DNA of 64,000 nt, taken from assembly GCA_014584345.1 (NCBI GenBank), contig JACTNB010000013.1, forward strand, positions 434,001 through 498,000, read 5' to 3'. This document shows positions 47,109 to 63,010 of the stretch, one piece after another. Position 1 is the first letter of the stretch; each line of letters starts with the position of its first letter. The stretch comes from Planctomycetota bacterium. GTDB lineage: Bacteria; Planctomycetota; Planctomycetia; Planctomycetales; Planctomycetaceae. The notes under the pieces were generated by a model that was not told the origin of the DNA, ran no database searches, and saw only the letters and a program-made list of their open reading frames with translations. The translations under genes and the position numbers were made by a program.

Positions 47109-48131
47109 TTATGCCAAATCGCGATCCTCGAACAGAATAAAGGCCAGCAGGATGGCCGCGGTACAATAGGCGATTCCATACAACGCGGCGACCCCCAGAT
47201 AATCGGCCGGGACGGACGAGCCCGTTGCGATCGAGGCCGACATGTTGAAGGCATCCAGCGAGGGGAGCACCGTGGCAAACAGACGGGCCACGAAGGAAAC
47301 AAATTCCAGTTCCTTGCGCGAGACACTCGATTGCACCAGCACGGGAGTGAGGTGCCCGATCACGAAAATGGCAAACATGACCGAGAAGTTCACCACCATC
47401 GGCAAACGCGTGGAAACCACCACGCTGATGGCTGCCAGCACCGCGACTTCCATGAAAATCAGCAGCAGGCCAGGCAGTATCTGCCAGATCACCTCCGCCC
47501 GTTCCGGCTGAAACCAGGCAAACTGCAGCGTCGTCGAGCCAAGATTCCAGTCCGTCCAGACAAAGTATTCCAGAGTTGCCTTGCCGGATTCCTTCGCATC
47601 GTAGCCGACCTTGTAATACGACAACACCGCAAAGACCAGAATCACGGGAATCATGAAAAGCACGACTCCCTGCAGTATTCCCAGATACTTCCCGACGATG
47701 AACTGCCGGCGATTGATCGGCTTGCTGAGCAGCGTCATCGCCGTTTTTCCCTCGATTTCGTCGGCAATACTCATGCTCGACGTCCAGATCGCCAACAGCA
47801 GGCTGCAAATCAACACCGTGGCCAGACCACAGTCCAGGTACATTTTCGTGTCGTCCCCCATCGAGAAGAAGGGGACCCAGGTGTTTAACAGCAAAATTAA
47901 AATGGCTACCAGCAACAGGGCGAAAAACATGGGCTGGCGGATCGATTCCTTGCTGGTCGCCCGCGCGATCACCCCAGTTTTCGTAAAGCGATTGATTCCG
48001 AACAGCAACACCAGCCCCACAAGGGTCAATCCGACGGCCAGCCAGTTGTGCCATGCCGTGACTTGCGGTAAACCATTCCCGTCGGTGGCCATCTGCTGGG
48101 CCTGCAGCAGTGTCTGGGGGATGATGTTCAC
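47109..48131 (-). CDS. ABC-2 type transporter permease
   Basis: 340 residues with about seven hydrophobic segments. The conserved stretch SSMSIADEIEGKTAMTLLSKPINRRQFIVGKYLGI is characteristic of ABC-2 permeases. A large extracytoplasmic loop follows TM4, between SYYKVGYDAKESGK and WQILPGLLLIFMEV. Start is GTG (NIIPQTLLQ). No matching ATPase gene is adjacent: the neighbour at 44948 has a dead nucleotide site and a different architecture. Substrate unknown. Confidence 0.85.
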   Translation of the reverse strand: MNIIPQTLLQAQQMATDGNGLPQVTAWHNWLAVGLTLVGLVLLFGINRFTKTGVIARATSKESIRQPMFFALLLVAILILLLNTWVPFFSMGDDTKMYLDCGLATVLICSLLLAIWTSSMSIADEIEGKTAMTLLSKPINRRQFIVGKYLGILQGVVLFMIPVILVFAVLSYYKVGYDAKESGKATLEYFVWTDWNLGSTTLQFAWFQPERAEVIWQILPGLLLIFMEVAVLAAISVVVSTRLPMVVNFSVMFAIFVIGHLTPVLVQSSVSRKELEFVSFVARLFATVLPSLDAFNMSASIATGSSVPADYLGVAALYGIAYCTAAILLAFILFEDRDLA

Positions 48132-48416
48132 GAATTAACCTGCCTGTTCCCAGTGGGTGAAAAAGATCGTACTCGGCTCGCAAAACGAACCCCCGCGCCG
48201 CGCGCAGTTTCCTCCACGCGTAACCGTTGATATTCCCGGTACGCCGACAGACTGGCAAGTGTTGGGAAAACTTTTTCGAAAGAATTCAAAAATTTTCCGC
48301 TTCCAGGTGTCAAACCCCGACCCTACCCTCCGGGTTCGATTCGTAAATTCAGGCAAAATCGTGTACATTTCCCTTCTGTACCCGGACCTGCCCATTCCGA
48401 ACCTCTGGAGATCGCA

Positions 48417-49889
48417 GTGTCGATCGAACCCTCGCTGCAATGGTTATTAGGGATATCCATTCTCGTCTATCTGGTGGTGATGTACGCAATAGGCTACATC
48501 GCCCAGGGGAAAATCCATAACTCCGAGGACTTTCTGGTCGCTGGCCGCAGCCTGCCCCTGTCACTCTCCTGGATGACCCTGCTGGCCACCTGGTTTGGCG
48601 CGGGAACCATCCTCACGGCGGCGGACGAAGTTCGCCGCGACGGCCTGCAGGCCGCAGCCCTCGATCCTTGGGGCGCGGGGTTTTGCCTGTTGTTCGTGGC
48701 GTTGTTTGTCGCCGGGCCTATGTGGCGGATGCAGCTGCTGACGGTTCCCGATTTCTTCCGCCAACGCTTTGGCCCACGGACCGAATTGATTTCCTGCCTG
48801 ATCCTGGTGCCGAGTTATTTCGGCTGGGTAGCGGCACAATTCACCGCCCTGGCGGGCCTGCTCACGCTGTTTTTCAACATTCCGCCGTCGGTCGGGATCG
48901 CACTGGTCGCCGTGGTGGGAACCGGTTACACCCTGATGGGGGGGATGTGGTCCGTCACGCTGACGGATGCCGTCCAGATCGTGCTGGTGCTGGCTGGTCT
49001 GCTGGTGCTTACGGTGGTTATGCTGCTCGAACTGGGGCAAGGGAACAGCCTGACGGGATTGGCGCGATTGGGAAGCGAAACGCCTGAGCACATGCTGGTG
49101 CTAATTCCCTGGGATGACCGCATGTTACTTCTGGGCTGGCTCGGCGTGTTCGCCACGGGGGCCTTGGGGAATGTCCCCGGTCAGGATCTGATGCAGCGAG
49201 TATTCGCCGCAAAGTCGGATCGGGTGGCCACGGCCTCCTGCTGGGTTGCCGGGGGCGTGTATCTGCTGTTTGGATGCCTGCCCCTGCTGCTGGCGCTGGG
49301 GGGAAACCTGCTGTTCCCGGGTGATGTTCAGCAGGCGATCTTGCCCGCGATGGCTCGTTCGTTTTTGTCCCCCTGGCTGGCGGTGATCTTTTTGCTGGCG
49401 TTGATGTCGGCGATCCTGTCGACGATCGATTCGGCAATTTTGTCTCCCGCCAGCGTCCTGTCTCAGAATGTTTTTTCCCGGCTGGGGCCGGGAGATCTAT
49501 TGCGTCGCAATCGCATCGCCGTGTTGCTGGTGGCCCTCTGCAGCCTGATCATGGCCTACTTGGGCGAAAGTGCCTACGCCTTGCTGGAGGAAGCCTACCT
49601 GCTGACGCTGGTCGGGTTATTCGTACCATTGATGCTGGCCCTGTATTTCGAGCCTCAATCCCGCTACTCTGGGGCTGCCAGCATGCTGGCCGGCGCGGGA
49701 GTCTGGGCCGTGCATTTCTTAATGAACTGGGACTATTTTCTGCAACCCGTGCCCGCGATCGCCGCCTGGCAACTTCCCCTTTCGTTGTCCGCCACGGGCA
49801 TCGCCCTGCTGGCCTATCTGTTGTGTGAACCGTTCTGGAAAATGAGACGCCTCCGCCCGACTCCTCTCGCGGTCCCTATCGAAACATGA
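48417..49889 (+). CDS. Sodium:solute symporter (SSS family)
   Basis: 490 residues with about 13 transmembrane helices. The N-terminus is [29 protein letters not shown], the family opening; the Na+-binding region shows [20 protein letters not shown], and [24 protein letters not shown] matches the conserved SSS core. Substrate class unclear. The stop overlaps the next ATG by four bases (ATGA), so it is coupled to the J-domain protein. Confidence 0.92.
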   Translation: MSIEPSLQWLLGISILVYLVVMYAIGYIAQGKIHNSEDFLVAGRSLPLSLSWMTLLATWFGAGTILTAADEVRRDGLQAAALDPWGAGFCLLFVALFVAGPMWRMQLLTVPDFFRQRFGPRTELISCLILVPSYFGWVAAQFTALAGLLTLFFNIPPSVGIALVAVVGTGYTLMGGMWSVTLTDAVQIVLVLAGLLVLTVVMLLELGQGNSLTGLARLGSETPEHMLVLIPWDDRMLLLGWLGVFATGALGNVPGQDLMQRVFAAKSDRVATASCWVAGGVYLLFGCLPLLLALGGNLLFPGDVQQAILPAMARSFLSPWLAVIFLLALMSAILSTIDSAILSPASVLSQNVFSRLGPGDLLRRNRIAVLLVALCSLIMAYLGESAYALLEEAYLLTLVGLFVPLMLALYFEPQSRYSGAASMLAGAGVWAVHFLMNWDYFLQPVPAIAAWQLPLSLSATGIALLAYLLCEPFWKMRRLRPTPLAVPIET

Positions 49890-51619
49890 ATGAGCCTGAC
49901 TGGTCCTGTCTGCCCCAGCGTCCTCTGCAATTCTTTGGCCTCTCCCCGGAATTCTCTCGCAAGGATTTAAAGCGGGCCTACAACGGATTCATCCGCCGTT
50001 ATAAACCGGAGACGGCCCCCCAGGAATTCCAACGGATCCGTGCAGCCTACGAGACACTGGAACGCTGGCTCAAATTCCGCGAGGACGAACAGACGCCACA
50101 TCTCCCTTATGCCATCGAACTCCCGCCCGAAACCTCTCCCGAGGCCGGAAACACCCAGCGGGGCTTGCAGTTCCAGCCATCAAGCCCGTGGCAATTTTCG
50201 GATCCCCAGACCCCGCCTGCTCGCGGCCATTCATCGCCCCCCGCGGAAACCGTCGCGAAGATCCTCGCACGACTTTCGCCCACGGCCTGGTTTGCGGAAT
50301 TGCAGGCGCGGCCCCGAAAAACCGCCCAGGATTACGTTCGTCTGGCCTTTCTCTGCGATCTGGACGGCAATCGTGACCACGGAACCTTTCTCGACTGGTT
50401 GAGTCGCGGTTTGCGTGAATTTCCCGACGATCGGGAACTGCTTCAACTGGTCTATCATTATTGCCGGGAAGAGATACCCAACGCGGAACTGGCGAGCGTG
50501 CTCCACACGTTGTGTCCCGTGCTCTCCCCGCGGATTGCGTTTTCCTATCTACAGCCTGTCTGGTTTCGGTTACTGCGGCACGACTATCCGGAATTTCGCC
50601 GCCTCTGGCGAATCTATCTGCACGCAGTTCGCGACGAACAGGCCCACTTGCTGGTTCCATTTCTGGCCGAACAGTTACCGGGGATGCAGTTCGTCGCCGA
50701 CCAGAATTCCCTCGACGAAACGTGGATATTTATCAAAGCCCACCCCGAACTGCTGGATGCTCAGCATGATTATTGCCTGGAATTGTCCTGGGTGCTGCGA
50801 AAATACATCCTGCATTACCACAAGATCCGTAGGGAGGAACCCGGGAAGTTCGAGCAATTCGCACCCTGGCACAACGTGTTGAGGGAATTCTGCCTGGCCG
50901 TTTCCGCAAAGGACTGGGAACGCTTCGCAGCCTTTCAGCGAAACCTGGTGGCAACGTTTTCCGAATGGTCGAAATCCTTTCCAGACGACTCCAGTTCGGC
51001 TTATGCCAAACAATTGGCTCGGACCTGGGAATGGGTGGCAGCCGGTTTCCGCGAGCCAGGACTGACGTACCCCACCCGGTTGGGAGATCATCAGGCCAAC
51101 GAAATCGCACGGGCATGGCTCGGCCGTATTCGGTCTCCCTGGCCAAGGCGATTCCGGCATGGCACGTTAATTACCCTGCGGTTCCTGGGCGATCTTCTCT
51201 TCGCGGTGGGAATCGCATTTACCCTGACACTCTGCCTGGGAATGTGGCGGAGGCTCCCTGTTTCAAGTGCCTATCCGCTCACGAATTTGGAATGGTTTGA
51301 ACTGTTCGTGATGATAAATGCCTTCGTGTCGATACCCGCGGTTATTTTCTATGGCTGGCAGTTGAAGCGTCGCATGATTCCGGAACTGAACCGCCGCGAT
51401 TACCTCCGCTGCTATCGTTTGCGGGCCGCCTGGTTTTTTCGGCAAACGCGGATCACTTATCGGCAGTTTCAAGTTGCCATGGATGACTGGCTCGTACCGC
51501 AAAATGCCAGTCCCGAGCAGATCATTATTGGCAATCAGATGCTTGCCGATCCCGCCTTGATCCTCCTCAGCGCCGCCCTCGATTTCGATAGTGGGCATCC
51601 ACCGAATTCGACCGATTAA
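49886..51619 (+). CDS. J-domain-like membrane protein coupled to the symporter
   Basis: 577 residues. Residues 14-65 form a J-like domain ([20 protein letters not shown] ... [12 protein letters not shown]), but the HPD tripeptide is replaced: [12 protein letters not shown]. The centre is helical and TPR-like without clear motifs. Two transmembrane helices lie near 420-475 ([38 protein letters not shown]). Function unknown; the coupling suggests it assists assembly or turnover of the symporter. Without HPD it is not expected to stimulate DnaK in the usual way. Confidence 0.72.
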   Translation: MNEPDWSCLPQRPLQFFGLSPEFSRKDLKRAYNGFIRRYKPETAPQEFQRIRAAYETLERWLKFREDEQTPHLPYAIELPPETSPEAGNTQRGLQFQPSSPWQFSDPQTPPARGHSSPPAETVAKILARLSPTAWFAELQARPRKTAQDYVRLAFLCDLDGNRDHGTFLDWLSRGLREFPDDRELLQLVYHYCREEIPNAELASVLHTLCPVLSPRIAFSYLQPVWFRLLRHDYPEFRRLWRIYLHAVRDEQAHLLVPFLAEQLPGMQFVADQNSLDETWIFIKAHPELLDAQHDYCLELSWVLRKYILHYHKIRREEPGKFEQFAPWHNVLREFCLAVSAKDWERFAAFQRNLVATFSEWSKSFPDDSSSAYAKQLARTWEWVAAGFREPGLTYPTRLGDHQANEIARAWLGRIRSPWPRRFRHGTLITLRFLGDLLFAVGIAFTLTLCLGMWRRLPVSSAYPLTNLEWFELFVMINAFVSIPAVIFYGWQLKRRMIPELNRRDYLRCYRLRAAWFFRQTRITYRQFQVAMDDWLVPQNASPEQIIIGNQMLADPALILLSAALDFDSGHPPNSTD

Positions 51620-51656
51620 CCCGCATTTCCCGCCCGGGGCGTGTTGATATATAGGG

Positions 51657-51682
51657 TGCCACGGCTGACACAGCCAGTGGCA
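51657..51682. repeat. Palindromic hairpin TGCCAC-GGCTG-ACA-CAGCC-A-GTGGCA
   Basis: Near-perfect 11-bp stem 38 bp after a stop and between convergent genes. Followed by CGCAAAAATTG on the plus strand, so it may be a terminator in one direction. Related in sequence to the hairpin at 55302-55325. Confidence 0.65.
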
Positions 51683-51700
51683 CGCAAAAATTGCATAAAT

Positions 51701-51724
51701 CAACGCGTCGGGAAGCGGGCCACG
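51701..51724. repeat. Dispersed repeat fragment, GTCGGGAAGCGGGCC
   Basis: CAACGCGTCGGGAAGCGGGC and CACG match the core of the elements at 12.3, 42.8 and 4.8 kb. It lies four bases from the stop of lptB. Confidence 0.5.
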
Positions 51725-51727
51725 ATC

Positions 51728-52507
51728 TCAGGCCGCACGATTCGAAGGGGCCTTGAAGTTCCCTTTTTCCTCGATGATCGAGTCTGCATCGAAGCGGCTG
51801 CCGAAGTACAGTCGCTGGGCCATCGGATCGCGCAACACCGTTTCCGCATCGCCGGATACCAGCACCCGACCCGCGCAAATGACGTTGCTGCGATCGGTAA
51901 TGGTGAGCGTTTCCCGTTCCCGGTGGTCCGTGAGCAGAATCGAGATGCCTCGGTCCCGCAGCTCGTGAATGATGTCCTGGATGCCGTTGATGGTGACCGG
52001 ATCGATCCCCGTGAATGGCTCGTCCAGCAATATCAGCACGGGGTCGCTGGACAGGCAGCGGGCAATTTCCAGTCGGCGACGTTCCCCCCCGGACAGCGTG
52101 CCCGCAATCTGTTTCTTCTTATCTCTCAACCCGAATTGCCCAAGCAATTCGTCTACCCGGCGTTTGCGGTCGCGTGAACTGACGGGCATGAACTCCAGAA
52201 TCGCGATCAGATTCTGCTCGACCGTCAATTTACTGAAGACACTTTCATCCTGCGGAAGGTAGCCCATGCCGTGACGGGCCCGCTGATACATGGGCCAGCG
52301 CGTCACGTCGACCCCGTTCAGCATCACGCGGCCTTCCGTGGGCGTCACCAGGCCACACGTCATGCGGAACGTGGTCGATTTCCCCGCGCCATTCGGCCCG
52401 AGCAATCCGACGATTTCCCCCGGTTCGATATCAAAACTGACCCCATCCACGGCTCGTTTACCGTTGGGGTAATCCTTGACCAGATCGATGCATTCCAGCA
52501 ATGGCAT
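51728..52507 (-). CDS. lptB: LPS export ABC transporter ATPase LptB
   Basis: 259 residues. ATPase that drives LptF/G extraction of lipopolysaccharide from the inner membrane. All motifs are intact: Walker A GPNGAGKST, Q-loop YLPQDESVF, signature TLSGGERRR, Walker B ILLDEPFTGIDP, H-loop ILLTDHRERE. The words GMGYLPQDESVFSKLTVEQNL are typical of LptB rather than other branched-chain type ATPases. Start at 52507 (MPLLECIDLVKDYPNGKRAV). LptA, C, F and G are not in the window. Converges with the J-domain gene. Confidence 0.93.
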   Translation of the reverse strand: MPLLECIDLVKDYPNGKRAVDGVSFDIEPGEIVGLLGPNGAGKSTTFRMTCGLVTPTEGRVMLNGVDVTRWPMYQRARHGMGYLPQDESVFSKLTVEQNLIAILEFMPVSSRDRKRRVDELLGQFGLRDKKKQIAGTLSGGERRRLEIARCLSSDPVLILLDEPFTGIDPVTINGIQDIIHELRDRGISILLTDHRERETLTITDRSNVICAGRVLVSGDAETVLRDPMAQRLYFGSRFDADSIIEEKGNFKAPSNRAA

Positions 52508-52699
52508 GTTATCTTCCGTGACTGCTCGACCACTGATGTATTCCGGGAGGGAGGACGTCCCGCTAGGCCTCGTCGGGAACAACTCCCTGGATTCCGGTTA
52601 CCTTGGGAGTCGTTTCCTGGCCATGCCGCGACCTGCGAAGAATATCCCAGCCCCAAGGGGGAAGGAAAGACCAGAAATCCTGGATTCCGCCGGCAAAAA

Positions 52700-53296
52700 T
52701 CAACTCGCGCCGTGCTGTTTTTGCATGGCCACCATGGCGGCGAGAGCATTCACCAGGTGTTCATCGGATCCGAGTTTCCCGGAATTCTGGGCTTCCCGAT
52801 GCTGATATTCGAAATCCTCGAGGACAGGCAAGGCTTTCTGACGTTCCAGTTCGGACAGGCGATCGATGAACAGAACACCCTCGATATGGTCGTATTCATG
52901 CTGGACTGCCCGGGCGGCCAGACCCTCCAGTTCATAACGAAACAAGCCTCCCTGCAAATCAAACGCCTCCACGACAATTTCGGTCGAGCGTTCGACCGGG
53001 CCATACAGTTCCGGAAAACTGAGGCAGCCTTCCTCGCCCACTTCTTGTCCCCTGCGGCGGGTAATGGAGGGATTAATGAACACCATTTCCTGATCCTTCT
53101 GATCCGCTTCCGCAGTCAGATTGATCACAAACAGTCGATAGGGGAGCGCCACCTGGTTGGCGGCCAGTCCAATGCCCCGCGCGTTGTACATCAGTTCAAA
53201 CATCTGTTCCACGGTTTTGCGTAGGGACGCATTAATTTCCTGGACAGGAACCGATTTATAACGCAAGGCAGGATGGGGATACTGAACAATTTCCAT
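52700..53296 (-). CDS. def: Peptide deformylase
   Basis: 198 residues. Removes the formyl group from nascent proteins. Motif 1 GIGLAANQV, motif 2 EEGCLSFPE (metal Cys) and motif 3 QHEYDHIEGVL (two metal His and catalytic Glu) are all intact. The C-terminus extends about 30 residues past the usual end. It stands without fmt or another translation partner. It lies divergently 290 bp from glycyl-tRNA synthetase. Confidence 0.97.
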   Translation of the reverse strand: MEIVQYPHPALRYKSVPVQEINASLRKTVEQMFELMYNARGIGLAANQVALPYRLFVINLTAEADQKDQEMVFINPSITRRRGQEVGEEGCLSFPELYGPVERSTEIVVEAFDLQGGLFRYELEGLAARAVQHEYDHIEGVLFIDRLSELERQKALPVLEDFEYQHREAQNSGKLGSDEHLVNALAAMVAMQKQHGAS

Positions 53297-53586
53297 GACT
53301 TACCAGTTTGCAAGGGAGAAGACGAGACGCGAATGAAATTATAAAGCACACGCGGGCAAGTTGCACATGCAAAGGCGGAAGATGACGGGAAACCGTGGCA
53401 ATCGGCCTCGCGCGATGCACGCTTTCTCGGCACAATCCCCCCCTGTCCGCCAGATTCGACCGGCTTCATCCCGATCCTGGCTCGCCCATGTCGCGGGGAT
53501 GTAATATGATTCCATTTTCCCGCGTTTGCCCCGAAGGGCTGCCGCGCGGGATGTCTTTTTGATCCGTCTGAACAAGAAATGATGCG

Positions 53587-55248
<1,662 letters not shown>

Positions 55249-55301
55249 GAAACACGTCTTGATTCGTAGTGGAATCCACCCCAGTGGACTTTGTTGCGTG
55301 C

Positions 55302-55325
55302 CACTGGTCGGCATGTCAGCCAGTG
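55302..55325. repeat. Palindrome CACTGG / CCAGTG at convergent gene ends
   Basis: CACTGG (55302-55307) and CCAGTG (55320-55325) with a 12-base loop, 50 bp after the glycyl-tRNA synthetase stop and just before the metH stop. A smaller hairpin, TCCAC / GTGGA, lies immediately upstream (near 55280). Same style as the element at 51657. Confidence 0.5.
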
Positions 55326-55374
55326 CGAGCCGGATGGGTCCCAGCCAGCAAATAGCGGAGCGTGCGATTTTCGA

Positions 55375-59052
<3,678 letters not shown>

Positions 59053-59186
59053 GGATCTTACGCTACGGCCGGTTGATGCGAGCAGCATCGCGAACGAAGC
59101 TTGCTCGAGGACATGGAGATGGAAACGTGGCTTGGTGACGGAACGGTGCGCGGACGCAAGTTGCGTCTGCGCACGCCCCGCGGGTC

Positions 59187-60074
59187 TCAAGTTGCGCAGT
59201 GGCGGGAAAGATCGAGATTTTCCAGAATCTGCTGGCAGGCCTGGGATTTATTCAAGGCGTAAAAATGGATCCCCGGGACTCCTCGTTCAAGCAGTTCCCG
59301 GCACTGGTTCGTTGCATGTTCCACGCCTATCGCCAGCTGCGCCCGTTCGTCGTGCTGCACGGCTTCGAGTTTGCTTGCCAGTTCCTCCGGAAATTCGGCC
59401 CCGCACATCGCCGTAATGCGTTGAATCCGGGAAAACTCGGTGATTGGCATGATCCCGGGCACCAGCGGAACCCTGCAGCCAGCCTGTTCATAACGGTCCC
59501 GGAAACGAAAAAAACTGTGGTTGTTGAAAAATAACTGCGAAAACGCCGCATCCGCCCCGGCGTCGATTTTCTGCTTGAGATAAGCCAGGTCTGTCTCAGG
59601 ATCGGGGGCTTCCACATGTTTTTCGGGATAGGCGGCCACCCCGATACCTACTTCCGGATGATGTTCGCGGATCAATTCCACCAGCTCGTTCGCATGCGAC
59701 AGCCCTCCCTCGATCGCCCGAAATTCACTGGCTCCCTGGGGCGCGTCGCCACGCAACGCCATGATGTTGCCGATCCCATGGGCGACCGCCTGATCCAGCC
59801 ACTCGACCAGTTCCGCCCGCGTGGAACCGACACACGTAAAATGGGCCGTCGCCGGTATCCGATAGCGCAACTGTATTTCCCGACACAAATCGATGGTTCG
59901 GGTTCGAGTCGAACCGCCCGCTCCGTAGGTGCAGGAAATAAATGCCGGCTGATACTGGGTCAGACAGTTCAAAGTTTCAAAAAGCTGTTCATCACCCCGC
60001 TCGGTCTTCGGAGGAAATATCTCGATCGAGATCACCGGACGATCCGCCTTGAATATCCGCGACAAACTCTTCAT
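59187..60074 (-). CDS. metF: Methylenetetrahydrofolate reductase
   Basis: 295 residues. FAD enzyme that makes 5-methyltetrahydrofolate for Met[14 protein letters not shown] at the start contains the catalytic Glu; [19 protein letters not shown]-like ([10 protein letters not shown]) and [11 protein letters not shown] follow, and [17 protein letters not shown] identifies the C-terminal half. The length is that of bacterial MetF. First gene of metF-metH. The ATG used has no strong ribosome-binding site. Confidence 0.95.
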   Translation of the reverse strand: MKSLSRIFKADRPVISIEIFPPKTERGDEQLFETLNCLTQYQPAFISCTYGAGGSTRTRTIDLCREIQLRYRIPATAHFTCVGSTRAELVEWLDQAVAHGIGNIMALRGDAPQGASEFRAIEGGLSHANELVELIREHHPEVGIGVAAYPEKHVEAPDPETDLAYLKQKIDAGADAAFSQLFFNNHSFFRFRDRYEQAGCRVPLVPGIMPITEFSRIQRITAMCGAEFPEELASKLEAVQHDERAQLAIGVEHATNQCRELLERGVPGIHFYALNKSQACQQILENLDLSRHCAT

Positions 60075-60548
60075 GAAGCTGCGATCCGTTCGAAACCTGG
60101 GGGCTGCAAATCGTGGAGAACCACCCGCCTGAATGAGTAAACATAATGCCACTGCTCCCACATGCCTGGCTTGTGTGAGTGCGCTGAATTTTCTATTGTA
60201 TGTGCTAATTTCCCAAAGTTGAGTCCGTTTGGCAACCCTTGCACGATTCCCACGCATTAGCCGCGGGGGTTCGTGGTTTTCGCTCCAGCCGGGATACGGT
60301 CCCTCGGCATGTTCCCTGGAGGGAAGGGAGTTCGACTGATGGACAGCGCCACCAGCGGCTGGGAGACCCGCGACAAAAGGACACAGTTGGCATTTCGCGA
60401 CCTGTCGCGTGCCAGCCGGGGGCTACTATCCCACACCCATGCTTTTCGTGGCGGAACTTGCGACAGCGAGACCGCCGGAGTTCGGAACAGGCCCATCAAG
60501 TTGAGGCCTTTACGTTACAATATCATCGCAGAATAGGATTTTGGTTTC
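60075..60548. other. Divergent intergenic region between metF and ahcY
   Basis: 474 bp between two genes of the same cycle. It holds the promoters of both units and the structured leader of ahcY listed separately. No SAM or SAH riboswitch consensus was recognised. Confidence 0.5.
60356..60418 (+). promoter_or_regulatory. Structured ahcY leader with two competing hairpins
   Basis: An outer stem CGGCTGG / CCAGCCG (60356-60362 / 60412-60418) encloses an inner stem CGCGAC / GTCGCG (60369-60374 / 60404-60409). A second CGCGAC at 60396-60401 can pair with the same GTCGCG as a tight hairpin. The two foldings exclude each other, the arrangement of an attenuator or riboswitch. Confidence 0.4.
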
Positions 60549-61877
<1,329 letters not shown>

Positions 61878-61975
61878 AATTCCGCGACAAAACCCCTCAC
61901 CCGCGGGCGTGTGATTTACAAAAGATCCGCGCCCGCGTGGCCCACTTCCCTGGCGGTAACAGCACGTTTTGCGGG

Positions 61976-63010
61976 CTATCCCAGCCATTCGAGATAGTGG
62001 GCCTGGACAAAGGCCGCGTCGGTCAAATGCGGGTAACAATGCAGAATGCGATCGATTTCCCCGGACTGTCCCGGGGAAAGTTTTTCGTCGGGGTTCAGGC
62101 AGCGGGAGGAGGGGAGCAGGCTCTGACGCCGCAGCACCTCGTTGATGCCGGGAATGCAACCCGCGAACTGATGAGCTGCGTCAAAAATCACTCCATTCGC
62201 ATCGGTCAGCTCGGCATTTCGGGTCAGCCAGGCGGACGGGATTTCCGGGCTGTCTCCCAGGGCCTGGATTTCATGGAGCATTTCGACCGCCGTTTTTGTC
62301 CAGACGGCCCACTGCCCCAGCAGTCCCCCGGCGAAGCGTCGCGTCTGGCCCCGATAATGGAACGGCGTGATCAGATCGGCAATGATGTTGTCGTCGTTCC
62401 CGGTGTAGAGGGCAAGATCGTCGCGGCCGGATTCCATGACGGCTCGTATCACATCCCAGGTTTGATAACGATTGAAGGCGGCTATTTTGATTGCGACAGC
62501 CGTCGGCAATTCGCAAAATGCCCGCCAGAACTCGTATTGCAGCAGACAACCTCCGATCGCCGGCTGTAGAAAAAAGCCGAACAACGGCAGGACTTCGCCC
62601 ACGGCTCGACAATGCGCAATACGTTCGGCGTCGCTGGCATGACGAAGGGCGCTGAGGTTGAGTAGTCCGCAATGATATCCCAGGTCGACCGCGGTGCGGG
62701 CCTCTGCCAAGGCCTGGTCCGTCTCGCCACAAATCCCGGCAACACGGATGAAATGCGGCGGGGCCTCCGCGTCGAGCAGCTCGGCGGTCTCCCGCAGCAA
62801 CGGTTCGTACAAGCCATGCTCCGCTAGGCGGATGTCGAACTGCGTCGTATGCACCCCCACCGCCACGCCCCCGGCTCGCGCGGCCAGATAATATCGCAGC
62901 AAGCCACGTTGATGCCGCCGAGACCACTTCCCATTTTCCTCCAACGCCAGTGGACAGGCCGGAATGACTTGCCCCTGCCGCAGACATTCTTGCCAGGTCT
63001 TCATCTTCAA
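61976..63010 (-). CDS. DapA-family (dihydrodipicolinate synthase/NAL-like) aldolase-fold protein
   Basis: 344 residues. A TIM-barrel of the class I aldolase type is suggested by VIPACPLALEENGKWS at the start, a YYLAARAGGVAVGVHTTQF segment and AVAIKIAAFNRYQT, in which the Lys is the expected Schiff-base residue. The paralogue group is recorded in planctomycetes as a dihydrodipicolinate synthase family protein, but DapA itself is shorter and its substrate motifs are not kept; the reaction is unknown. It overlaps the epimerase-like gene upstream by four bases (ATGA), so the two are coupled and probably act in one pathway. Confidence 0.78.
   Translation of the reverse strand: MKMKTWQECLRQGQVIPACPLALEENGKWSRRHQRGLLRYYLAARAGGVAVGVHTTQFDIRLAEHGLYEPLLRETAELLDAEAPPHFIRVAGICGETDQALAEARTAVDLGYHCGLLNLSALRHASDAERIAHCRAVGEVLPLFGFFLQPAIGGCLLQYEFWRAFCELPTAVAIKIAAFNRYQTWDVIRAVMESGRDDLALYTGNDDNIIADLITPFHYRGQTRRFAGGLLGQWAVWTKTAVEMLHEIQALGDSPEIPSAWLTRNAELTDANGVIFDAAHQFAGCIPGINEVLRRQSLLPSSRCLNPDEKLSPGQSGEIDRILHCYPHLTDAAFVQAHYLEWLG

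Noticed and set aside
46286..47140. Plus-strand open frame of about 284 codons over the ABC gene
   Set aside because: Gln/Arg/His-rich shadow of the antisense membrane protein; no ribosome-binding site or domain.
60240..60548. Known SAH or SAM riboswitch upstream of ahcY
   Set aside because: The conserved core words of these riboswitches are absent; only a competing-hairpin arrangement is visible.
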